64,000 nucleotides of DNA. It comes from Massilia sp. IC2-477 (lineage in GTDB: Bacteria > Pseudomonadota > Gammaproteobacteria > Burkholderiales > Burkholderiaceae_D). The stretch lies in the NCBI RefSeq assembly GCF_020707265.1, contig NZ_JAJFEQ010000007.1:186001-250000 (forward strand). Direction: 5' to 3'. The notes beneath the pieces were generated by a model, which searched no databases, was not told the origin of the DNA, and saw only the letters and a program-made list of their open reading frames with translations. This document shows, in pieces, positions 17,381 to 25,489 of this stretch. Position 1 is the stretch's first letter. The number at the start of each line of letters is the position of its first letter. Position numbers and translations under genes: made by a program.

Positions 17381-18052
17381 CTAAGGTCTTTTACATTGAA
17401 GAACTCCACGCCCTAACCGCTCTGCCTCGTTCTGCGCGCGTGATCTCAGCGCCTTCACGTTACTTAAATCCTTCGGCTCAACCGAATTGCTAAGCTCAGC
17501 AGCATAACAATAGCCACCTTCGGCGGCTCCATCCGATAAATAGATCACCGGTACAGTTGCGTCTTCTGGATACCGATTTGATCTCACGTCCACCTCGTAA
17601 GCAACATCCTCTATCTCGTCCCCATTGAGATCAGCATAAATTGGTTTCGACGCTCGTGCACAGTCATCATAATTTGCTTGAGAAGGAACCGCAATTAACT
17701 TTGGGTTATGCAATCCAGATGACAGGGTCACGAGTCGACAGTAAGAATTCGCGCTTCTTAAGAAACTTACCTTTGCCACTACCAGCATTAGTTTGTTTGG
17801 TTGCGTTGAGCTCCACCGAAAGAACGAGCCCTTCGTACTTATACTCGGTCGTCCTTCAGGCATATCGTCTCGATTTTCGAATGCCGAAGGCAAAATATTT
17901 GACGCAATAGAAATATCCTTGGCACTTGGCTCCTGGCCTGTCGGGACGGGTCTTACTGCGGATGCTGCACTGCTAGCAACCAACAAACTAGTAATACATG
18001 CAGTCAGAACACTAGCGCGGCCGTTGGGGGGTAAAGTCGACATAAACGTCAT
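17381..18052 (-). CDS. Exported protein overlapping the T6SS effector gene; probable immunity protein
   Basis: 223 residues from ATG 18052, preceded by GAGGA eight bases away. The N terminus (MTFMSTLPPNGRASVLTACI then TSLLVASSAASA) is a signal peptide cleaved near residue 32, giving a periplasmic protein. The first 41 bases overlap the end of the effector gene, so translation is coupled. Residues about 150-160 (YADLNGDEIEDVAYEV) look like a single FG-GAP-type calcium loop. No family recognised. Export, overlap and position behind a cell-wall hydrolase argue for an immunity role (inference). A+T-rich like its neighbours. Confidence 0.75.
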   Translation of the reverse strand: MTFMSTLPPNGRASVLTACITSLLVASSAASAVRPVPTGQEPSAKDISIASNILPSAFENRDDMPEGRPSISTKGSFFRWSSTQPNKLMLVVAKVSFLRSANSYCRLVTLSSGLHNPKLIAVPSQANYDDCARASKPIYADLNGDEIEDVAYEVDVRSNRYPEDATVPVIYLSDGAAEGGYCYAAELSNSVEPKDLSNVKALRSRAQNEAERLGRGVLQCKRP

Positions 18053-20318
18053 GATTAGTTCCTCGGTAATTAACAGCAAACCTAGTGTTCTCGTTTAGAC
18101 CAACGTCATCGTGCAGATATCGCTCAATAAACTTTGCATATGCTTGTCGTTCAACAAAACCATAACCGCCACCATTTACCAAAACTGAAACTCGGCCGAC
18201 CTCTTGCGGCGTCAACCCTTTATCAGCAACGCGATTGATGTTCAGATTACGCCCAATCTTCTTTGAAACCCAGTAGTGTGCGCCTGAATCACAAGCATTA
18301 AAGCTATCGGTGGAAACGATATCTGGATCAAACCGCGGAGCCCAGCTTTGCGAACTGCCGACAATTTGTCGGCTTCTCCCTCTAGGATCAGACCAATAAT
18401 GCAGAGATCTGCTATCGATACGCCGATCTTTATAAACGTGTCCATCAGGAACGTTGGGAAATGATCGGTACAGACCATAGGAGTTGTAGTTATCCGGCCA
18501 AGTCAACTGCATAATTCCTCGACCATAAAATGCTTGGTAAAACTCCATTGCCGGCGCAGCCCAAAAGAGTGTTCCATCTTTCTTGCGCGACTGATAACCT
18601 TTGCCAACCTCTTCCATTGTTCTCCACAAACCCGTCTCTATGTACGTTTGCGCTAGAAAATGAGCTTGTCTAAGTCGGGTCGAAATTCCATACTTTCGCA
18701 TTGCCATATTCAGCTCTGCGACGTATGGACGCATACGTTCAACCGCAGTACCCCAAGGGACAACTGCAGGCTTCGCAGGATCAGGCCCTGATCGGCGAGG
18801 TAAAAGACCAGCAAGTTCGTCAAGACTAAGCCAGCTACATTTACGAAAGTGTTTAACAAACATTACTGGATTCCAATGCCATAACGCACCCTCTAACGCT
18901 GCTGTTTCAAATCCCAACGTCGATATGTGACTCCGTAACAATGCATAGTCCTTGTCGTCAAGCGGTTCTGGACAGACATCAGATTTTTGCTTGAGCCACG
19001 ACCAGCGAGCATCTATTGTCTTGACATTCCACTCTGATGGAATTTTGCAAATTACTCTGTCAAGGCGACGTTTTACATGTGGATTTTGGAATGCCACACG
19101 CAATTTTGTCTGTATTGAGGAGCTTTTTGTCCGCTCATCGCCCGGTGCAATTAACGACAGGACAACATCTGAATCACAACGGCTATCCCGATCTGCAGAG
19201 TCATCGGCGATAATCCAACCGCACCATTCAGGCAAGTCGGCATCACTGTATTTTCTGATTTGACTGGCGTTGAAGTTTGCCCACCCTACGCCTCCAGGGT
19301 AGCTAATTTCCCTCCAATGAGGGACATCGGCGCTTAATGGTTTCTCTCTAATTTGGTTGATTACTCGACCGAATCGAAGCTGCTCGTATAGCGCACTTAC
19401 CGGCGGTTGGGTCGATGCGGGTAGGGAATTTCGGATTGTACAGGCCCTTGAATATAACTGATATTCGGCCTCATTTTCGGTAACAATCGAACCGATTGGG
19501 ATGCCGTTCTCATCATAAGTCCTTGTAAGTGCGCTCCCCTTGTTCTCATATTGTCCGTCGCCACAGTTGTAATACAGCTCAACGACCAGCGCATTTTGGA
19601 CGACGTGGACTTCCGGGATCGGTAGCGTCTGTGATAAATTTTTTTGCCCCGACACATCTGCGGCAATCTGCGCTGTTGCTGAACTATCGAGAGGTTTTAG
19701 GCGGAATATCTTAGTTCCCGGAGGTAGCCAAAAATATATGGAACCATAGACACAGTCAGTCCGACCATCCTTCTCGAATTTCAAACCACCTTTGTCTCTA
19801 CCGCCCAATTTCCGAAGATTTTCGTCGTCACATACGATTTCAAAATGAATCTTTCGCTGATTGCTTCCGTATATTTGGCCTGCCTGACCTAGTACATCTT
19901 TTCGATAAATCTTGCGCCCGACTTGGACCGCTGGCTCAACTTCGGCAAGATGCATATACACTGATGTGAACTTGACATTACTCGCTTCCGGCCCGGCGCC
20001 GATATCCGTCTCATGCTGGATTACGACACAACCGTTATCTGTCCAACCCCCATGATAATTTTGAGGGTGATTGATATCGTTTTGACGTGCTACCGGGGCG
20101 CGCACGAATAATACGGTTCCATTCGCCACACATCGTACTCGTTCGGCTTTCCCACTTGTGTCCGGTGCCGTAAGGTGCACTCCACCATGCCAACCCATGT
20201 TAAAACTTACCGGATAAGCGCCGTCTCCCGGAGCACCTGCTTGCATCGCATAGTCGAGCCACTGTTCTTCAGACTGTCCTTCAGAACGGGGCGGTAGAAA
20301 CGGAGGACTGATTAGCAT
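18012..20318 (-). CDS. Probable T6SS cell-wall hydrolase effector: degenerate M23 (LytM) plus GH19-like domains
   Basis: 768 residues from ATG 20318 (a TTG two codons upstream is possible). No signal peptide, as expected for T6SS cargo. Residues about 40-165 resemble an M23/LytM endopeptidase: His44 and His48 stand where HxxxD is expected, YMHL His123 is kept, and the HxH motif reads KIH (Lys156, His158). The middle is unassigned. Residues about 530-755 resemble GH19 chitinase/endolysin: HFLAQTYIETG with probable catalytic Glu near 561, FYGRGIMQLTW near 594, and LVNGGGYG. It starts 27 bases after vgrG, and the exported partner gene overlaps its end. Likely targets peptidoglycan of competitors (inference). 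Confidence 0.8.
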   Translation of the reverse strand: MLISPPFLPPRSEGQSEEQWLDYAMQAGAPGDGAYPVSFNMGWHGGVHLTAPDTSGKAERVRCVANGTVLFVRAPVARQNDINHPQNYHGGWTDNGCVVIQHETDIGAGPEASNVKFTSVYMHLAEVEPAVQVGRKIYRKDVLGQAGQIYGSNQRKIHFEIVCDDENLRKLGGRDKGGLKFEKDGRTDCVYGSIYFWLPPGTKIFRLKPLDSSATAQIAADVSGQKNLSQTLPIPEVHVVQNALVVELYYNCGDGQYENKGSALTRTYDENGIPIGSIVTENEAEYQLYSRACTIRNSLPASTQPPVSALYEQLRFGRVINQIREKPLSADVPHWREISYPGGVGWANFNASQIRKYSDADLPEWCGWIIADDSADRDSRCDSDVVLSLIAPGDERTKSSSIQTKLRVAFQNPHVKRRLDRVICKIPSEWNVKTIDARWSWLKQKSDVCPEPLDDKDYALLRSHISTLGFETAALEGALWHWNPVMFVKHFRKCSWLSLDELAGLLPRRSGPDPAKPAVVPWGTAVERMRPYVAELNMAMRKYGISTRLRQAHFLAQTYIETGLWRTMEEVGKGYQSRKKDGTLFWAAPAMEFYQAFYGRGIMQLTWPDNYNSYGLYRSFPNVPDGHVYKDRRIDSRSLHYWSDPRGRSRQIVGSSQSWAPRFDPDIVSTDSFNACDSGAHYWVSKKIGRNLNINRVADKGLTPQEVGRVSVLVNGGGYGFVERQAYAKFIERYLHDDVGLNENTRFAVNYRGTNHDVYVDFTPQRPR

Positions 20319-20345
20319 AGGCAACGGAATTGTTGAAGCAATTCT

Positions 20346-23171
20346 TCACAGAGAAAAAGGGTAAGCCTTTTTGATTTCGAATGGCTCATGCGGCAAGATC
20401 GGTAGTTCGCGCGAGATTCTTTTCGGTCCCGTCAGGCTTTTTTTCCCAGCATGGATCGATATTTTATTGGGGCACTGCACTACAATGTTGCCATCCCTGA
20501 TAGTGAGACTGGCCCCGCCAGCAGTCGACAGACGAATGGATTTGGACGAGGCCCAATCGACATGTCCATTTGCACTGATGACCTTTATATCTTTCCGCGC
20601 TTGGACGTTCAGCTCATCGGCTTGGGCCTGAACGTCGACCGCATCTTTTGCGGAAATGAGCTGCAACCCCAGATCGTTTTCTTCCGCCTTGACGGCTCCC
20701 CCCAGTGCGCCAGTTACCTGCCCGGTATGCATCCGCGTCTGCCCGCTGCTGACATATTGCATGTCTTGCCCACATACCAGAGCCGCAGTCTCGCCACCGG
20801 CAAGCTGTACGCTCTGCCCTGCTACAGCGTCGAATCCCGCCTGGGCCGCGATCGCAACAATGGGATCGGTCGTATGGGGCACCTTTGTCTCGCTGCTGCC
20901 CGTGTTCTTCGCATCAACGTCGGAACGGGCCTGAGCGAGCGATTCGGTACTGACCATTCCGGAGGCCACCATCAACACGGCCTTTAGTGGCGCCAATTTG
21001 TCGTCGAGTGCACTTACACTTGCTCGGCTAACACCTAAATGCGTCGCGAGTGCAACGGTTTGATGTGTGGAGGCTGCTGCGCTGAAGGAAGCTGCCAGCT
21101 GCTCGGAAGTAGTTTGCATCGCGATTCCAGCTGCGTTCTCCCCGACAGCATCGCGTACGGTAGCGTTATGGTTGATCTTGTAACTGGAAATTTGCAGACC
21201 AGCGCCCGCCCTCCCCGCCCCGTACGCATCCGTGCGCATCTCCGCACCTAACCCGCGGCTACTGCCGCGGTAGTTATCCGCAAGGTGTATTAGTTGTCCA
21301 AGGTTTAGCTCGCTGCCCGCGTGCGTGTTTTTCGATTGCACATGACTTTGTCCATCGGTGTCATCGAATAGCAGCTGAGAGTAGCCATAGCCCCCAAATT
21401 CCTTGCTACGGACTCCCCATTGCGCCGCAGGGTTGCGGTGTCCAGCACTGTCAACGGACCCACCATGCCATATCGGGCTGTGCCCACCACTGAGGTTTGC
21501 CTGGCCCGAGGCTGAGTGATCACGCGCAGACTCAAAACAAGAGATGTCTGCCTCACCGTCACGACGCCCACCTGGTGTAGCAAAGACTCCGCCCTCCCCT
21601 TGCCCGTTATAGAGCGCGCCCACAACGATCGGGCGGTCGATGTCGTTCTCCAGGAACTGCACCAGCACTTCCTGTCCGATGCGTGGTAAAAATTGCTGCC
21701 CGATTCCACCACCAGCCGAACGCTGCGCAACGCGCACCCAGCAAGTTGCGTCGTCACTTTCCTGCCAATGAAAACGAATCCGCACACGCCCCAGCCTGTC
21801 GCAGTACAACTCATCCGCGCCACTCGGCTGGTCGCAGCCATCCGCACCGACGACGATCGCACTTTGCGCGCCAAAAGCTGCTGGCTTCCGACCGGCGCGG
21901 CCATCACTGGCTAATTGCGGACGCCAAATGAGCTCGCTCGAAACGGCACTGAAACAGTTGGCATACCCCGTCTCCTGTGCCTGCGCAATCGCCAATTCCG
22001 AGTCCTCGGGCATGTCCACACGCGTCAGCTCTTCGAGCAGCTCCGGTATCGGCCCGAACAACTCGGTTAGCGCATGCGCTGCCGTCGGCGGCATGTTGTT
22101 CACGCCAATACTGAAAACCCGGAGCACAGTGAACGATCCCGACTCGCCCAACTGCTGCAACGGAGCCTCAAGCACTTGCACCCGAGTCCCCGCACGTAAA
22201 GTCCTGACGGTCGACCGCCCCTGCCACATCTGCCCCCGCGCCTCCTGCTCCTGCATGCGCAGGTCCGCATAGTGCTGCGCCTGCTGCCAGTCCGCATACG
22301 CATACTGCCCCGGCACCTCGAAAGATTCGAGCACCGGCAACTTGCCGTAGGTGTAGTGGGACGGCGAACTGGCCGCGACGACCTGTTTCGCCTTGTAGTC
22401 ATAACTGAGCACCGTCGTCAGCGAGGCATGCAGGCGCCGTTGCGCCGATAGGGACTGGATGCTGTCCGATTCCTCCACCGAGCGCGCGCCGTGGAAGCGA
22501 ATCCCGCCGAGCGCCTCGCTACTGGCGTCTTCCGGCACCGCGCTGCGCTGGCTGCTGTCCGTGAACAGCACCAGCCCGGGTCCTGCTTCAGTCTGTTCGT
22601 GCCGCCAGCACAGCCCCTCGTCAGCCAGAAGCCGCTGCACGAAGTCCAGATCGGACTCACGGTACTGACAGCAATAACTGCGCGGCGACACCTCCGCCAA
22701 GAAAGGCCCGGTATCGTCGCTCCAGCGCCAGCGCGCCCGTGGCTGGTAGGCGGAGAACACCGCATCGACGATCTCCACGACACTCTTGTCCTGCCACACC
22801 CGGCAATTGCGCACTTGTCCCAGGCGCCACAGCCATGAACAAATACGAATGCGGTAGCGCGCCAGCCCGCCATCGCTGCCCAGCATGGCGGCTTCGCAGA
22901 TCTCTCCGGCAAAGCGTTCCCGCGTCCCGTCCGCCAGCGCGATTTCCAGGGCCGCCGGCAGGCCGAGCAGGCTCTCCAGCTCCAGGTAAGCATCCGTGGA
23001 CAGCGCAATCACATCGCGCGTGCCCACTTGTTGCACTCCGTCGTCGGCAAAGAAGGCTTCGACCACCAGCCCGGTTTCCTCACCCTCTCCCACCTTGAGT
23101 TCGTACAGCCGGCTTGCGCTGCTGAACTCAGCCAGGGCGGCAAAGATCTGATCCGTCAGCGTCGTGCTCAT
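20346..23171 (-). CDS. vgrG: Type VI secretion system tip protein VgrG
   Basis: Spike protein of the T6SS needle, 941 residues from ATG 23171 (AAGGAA upstream; an earlier in-frame ATG is not conserved). Residues about 10-400 form the gp27-like base, with YCCQYRESDLDFVQRLLADE GLCWRHEQ as the hallmark. Residues about 455-525 are the gp5 OB-fold (DRLGRVRIRFHWQ, QEVLVQFLENDIDRPIVVGA). The segment YGYSQLLFDDTDGQ follows, then a DUF2345-type beta-helix extension at about 760-910. The last 30 residues (ending KKAYPFSL) are a short tail that may dock cargo. No other T6SS structural gene is nearby, so it is an orphan vgrG leading an effector-immunity cluster. Confidence 0.95.
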   Translation of the reverse strand: MSTTLTDQIFAALAEFSSASRLYELKVGEGEETGLVVEAFFADDGVQQVGTRDVIALSTDAYLELESLLGLPAALEIALADGTRERFAGEICEAAMLGSDGGLARYRIRICSWLWRLGQVRNCRVWQDKSVVEIVDAVFSAYQPRARWRWSDDTGPFLAEVSPRSYCCQYRESDLDFVQRLLADEGLCWRHEQTEAGPGLVLFTDSSQRSAVPEDASSEALGGIRFHGARSVEESDSIQSLSAQRRLHASLTTVLSYDYKAKQVVAASSPSHYTYGKLPVLESFEVPGQYAYADWQQAQHYADLRMQEQEARGQMWQGRSTVRTLRAGTRVQVLEAPLQQLGESGSFTVLRVFSIGVNNMPPTAAHALTELFGPIPELLEELTRVDMPEDSELAIAQAQETGYANCFSAVSSELIWRPQLASDGRAGRKPAAFGAQSAIVVGADGCDQPSGADELYCDRLGRVRIRFHWQESDDATCWVRVAQRSAGGGIGQQFLPRIGQEVLVQFLENDIDRPIVVGALYNGQGEGGVFATPGGRRDGEADISCFESARDHSASGQANLSGGHSPIWHGGSVDSAGHRNPAAQWGVRSKEFGGYGYSQLLFDDTDGQSHVQSKNTHAGSELNLGQLIHLADNYRGSSRGLGAEMRTDAYGAGRAGAGLQISSYKINHNATVRDAVGENAAGIAMQTTSEQLAASFSAAASTHQTVALATHLGVSRASVSALDDKLAPLKAVLMVASGMVSTESLAQARSDVDAKNTGSSETKVPHTTDPIVAIAAQAGFDAVAGQSVQLAGGETAALVCGQDMQYVSSGQTRMHTGQVTGALGGAVKAEENDLGLQLISAKDAVDVQAQADELNVQARKDIKVISANGHVDWASSKSIRLSTAGGASLTIRDGNIVVQCPNKISIHAGKKSLTGPKRISRELPILPHEPFEIKKAYPFSL

Positions 23172-23337
23172 GACCGTGGCATTTCCTTGTGGACTCGTCA
23201 GCCGAAGTCCCCACGATATAAGCAGTCCGCACAGCAATTCTTGCGCCGCGTCATCAGTTGCAGACCTCGGCAATTGAACGCGCCCAATCCCTACAAAGGA
23301 TTAAGATATTTACAACTTCTTATTCCTGCGCCGTCAC

Positions 23338-23853
23338 GTGAAATTCATCCAGAACATCTTCCTCGTCGGGTACATGCTGATCGTCGCCCTGTTCTTCGTC
23401 TGCGGCGTCGGGCTGATCGTGCTGGCGGCGGTGGAAACCTGGGGCGCGCTCGACCCGCGCGTCGAGCTGAAAGTGCGCGAACGTTTTGAATTGATACTGG
23501 AATGCGTTGGCCTGCTGACCATCGCGGTGGCTTCGCTGGAGCTGGGCCAGACGGTGCTGGAAGAAGAGGTGCAGCGCTCGGTCAACATCAGCGCCCCGAC
23601 GCGGGTGCGGCGCTTCCTGTCGCGCTTCCTGATCGTGGTCGTGGTCTCGCTGTCGATCGAGTGCCTGATCGGCGTGTTCCAGTTCATGCACGGCCGGCCC
23701 GAATACCTGCTGCACTCGGCCGCCATTGGCGTGGCCGCGGCCGCCATCCTGGCCACCTGGGGCATGTTCGTGCGCATGAACGTCGACGCGGAAAAGCTCG
23801 AGCCGCATTCGATGCGCGAGGTCGTGGCCGAGGACAAGGAAATCGAAAACTGA
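23338..23853 (+). CDS. Small multi-pass membrane protein of unknown function
   Basis: 171 residues from GTG 23338, though the true start could be a later Met (MLIVALFFV). Hydrophobic segments lie at about 7-30, 56-66, 92-110 and 124-142. Between the first two is a hydrophilic stretch DPRVELKVRERFE. The end, EPHSMREVVAEDKEIEN, is acidic and cytoplasmic-looking. No family recognised. Composition is host-like, unlike the T6SS cargo genes. Divergent from vgrG. Confidence 0.75.
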   Translation: MKFIQNIFLVGYMLIVALFFVCGVGLIVLAAVETWGALDPRVELKVRERFELILECVGLLTIAVASLELGQTVLEEEVQRSVNISAPTRVRRFLSRFLIVVVVSLSIECLIGVFQFMHGRPEYLLHSAAIGVAAAAILATWGMFVRMNVDAEKLEPHSMREVVAEDKEIEN

Positions 23854-23856
23854 ATA

Positions 23857-25143
23857 TCAGCGCTTGAACAGCCCGCGCACCAGCGAGTCGACCACACCTC
23901 GGGTCACGGCTTCCTTCACCGTCCCCGTAACGGACGCCGGGGCCTGCTTCTCCTGCGATGCTTCGGGCGCCGCCTCCTGGCCAGCCATCGCGGCATTCAT
24001 CGCCGCTCCCATGCCCGGCATCAAGGAAGCGACCGACTTCAGCCGCACCTTGACGTCCCATTGCGGTTCCCAGGTGATCTTCGGATCCTTCGGCCGCGGC
24101 GGATAGGCCATGTTCAGCTCTTCGCCATACGCAATCACGCGCGACATCGACATCGCACCGACGGCTTCCTTCGGCGCCATGCACTCAGTGGCCGAGGCGG
24201 GCAGCAGCACTTTCTCCTTCTGCCACTTGCTGATGGAACCGTTCGGCTGGTAGTTCACCAGCCCCATGCCCATGTCCGGCAACTCGCTTGAGGTCCAGTA
24301 GACCATTTCCATCTCGTTGCCCTCGGCCTTGCCGGTGTCGCGCATGCCCATCGCCTGCACGAACCAGGCGCTCGCCTGCTGCATCGGCTTCCACTTGAAC
24401 AGCACGCCATTGCCATCGTCATTGCGGGCCGCTTCGACGGCGGGCATCAGGTCGTGCCGGGCGTCGATGTTGAACTTGAAGCCGTCCACCACGCCATCGC
24501 CGGCAAAGCCGTGCTCGCCAACCATCGAGGCGCCATCCGGCAGGCGGCGCGCATCGATCTTGTTCGGCCACACGGGACGGCCCAGCGCCGGGCCAGGTAC
24601 GCGCGAGGTGGCGCTGCGGTTCTGGAAGAATTTGTTGAACTGGGCAGGATCCATCTTGGCGAGATCCAGCACCAGTGGCTGGCCCTTGCGCACTTCCGCG
24701 CCGCAGCCCCAGTACAGATACATTTTCCCCTTCGGCATCTCGAACTTGACCGGTTCCGGGCTGTCTTGCGTATCGCCGACCTCCACCGGCGCCTGCTCCG
24801 GCGCCAGCAGGTTCAGCACCGGCGCCAGCTTCGAGCCGGCCGGCACGCTGTGGGTTGCCGTCTTCAGCTTGCCGTTGTTGCGGGTCAGGAGCGTCACGTC
24901 CATCCAGCGTCCGGGACTCCCGGTCTGGGTCATGCCGAAGGTATTGTCATTGTTCCTGGCGCCGAACAGGCTGCCCATCAAGCCGCCCGCACCCGGCATC
25001 GGCGCACCGCCCGAAAAGGTCGCGAGATCGATGTAGGCCTGGCTGACCGGCGGTTTGACTTTCTGCACCGGCTGGGCTGCCAGGGCGGACGGCAGGACAC
25101 ACAGGCCGGAAACGGCAAGCGCGAGGTGTTTTGGCAAGTACAT
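23857..25143 (-). CDS. Secreted protein of unknown function
   Basis: 428 residues starting MYLPKHLALAVSGLCVLPSA, a signal peptide cleaved after ALA/AAQ near residue 23. The mature protein has GGAPMPGAGGLMGSLFG near residue 50, KMYLYWGCGAEV near 165 and a Met/Ala/Gly-rich tail around 375-400. YWTSSELPDMGMGL and ITWEPQWDV suggest a beta-sandwich. The family is one I have seen only as hypothetical. Convergent with the preceding membrane protein gene (three-base gap) and divergent from the second tRNA-Lys. Confidence 0.8.
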   Translation of the reverse strand: MYLPKHLALAVSGLCVLPSALAAQPVQKVKPPVSQAYIDLATFSGGAPMPGAGGLMGSLFGARNNDNTFGMTQTGSPGRWMDVTLLTRNNGKLKTATHSVPAGSKLAPVLNLLAPEQAPVEVGDTQDSPEPVKFEMPKGKMYLYWGCGAEVRKGQPLVLDLAKMDPAQFNKFFQNRSATSRVPGPALGRPVWPNKIDARRLPDGASMVGEHGFAGDGVVDGFKFNIDARHDLMPAVEAARNDDGNGVLFKWKPMQQASAWFVQAMGMRDTGKAEGNEMEMVYWTSSELPDMGMGLVNYQPNGSISKWQKEKVLLPASATECMAPKEAVGAMSMSRVIAYGEELNMAYPPRPKDPKITWEPQWDVKVRLKSVASLMPGMGAAMNAAMAGQEAAPEASQEKQAPASVTGTVKEAVTRGVVDSLVRGLFKR

Positions 25144-25256
25144 GGGACTTCCTATGAGGATGAATTGACGAGGCCGATTTTGCTGCGAGGCCCGTTTCGA
25201 TCCCATCCCCCCGGGAGGGGGAAACTTGGCCCGGCCAACAAATTGACACGAAGCAC

Positions 25257-25285
25257 TTGGATATTCGCGCAAACGTCGCTATAAT
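25257..25285 (+). promoter_or_regulatory. Promoter of second tRNA-Lys gene
   Basis: TTGGAT (25257-25262), 17-base spacer, TATAAT (25280-25285), 12 bases before the tRNA. The sequence CGCGCAAAC-N-CG just before the -10 box resembles that before copy 1, so the duplication includes promoter DNA. Confidence 0.75.
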
Positions 25286-25297
25286 CTTGGCTTCTTC

Positions 25298-25373
25298 GGG
25301 TCGTTAGCTCAGTTGGTAGAGCAGCGGACTTTTAATCCGTTGGTCGCTGGTTCGAGCCCAGCACGGCCTACCA
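25298..25373 (+). tRNA. tRNA-Lys (anticodon UUU), copy 2
   Basis: 76 nt with encoded CCA, identical to the copy at 16096-16171 including the G1-U72 and U4-G69 wobble pairs in the acceptor stem. Same strand as copy 1, 9.2 kb downstream. Confidence 0.97.
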
Positions 25374-25386
25374 AGATTCAGCAAGG

Positions 25387-25418
25387 AAGGCGTCATGAGC
25401 AATCGTGACGCCTTTTTT
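25387..25418 (+). terminator. Terminator of tRNA-Lys copy 2
   Basis: AAGGCGTCA pairs with TGACGCCTT around a ten-base loop, then six T. Stem and tail resemble the terminator of copy 1 while the loop differs. Confidence 0.88.
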
Positions 25419-25489
25419 GTTTTTGCGCGTCATATTGCTGTCATCCCCGCCTCCTATGCTGTCGGTTTTTCAACTCTGGAAATCCGACC

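Noticed and set aside
16172..25297. Search for integrase, transposase or attachment-site repeats in the island
   Set aside because: Apart from the tRNA duplication itself, no recombinase gene, insertion sequence or terminal inverted repeat could be seen.
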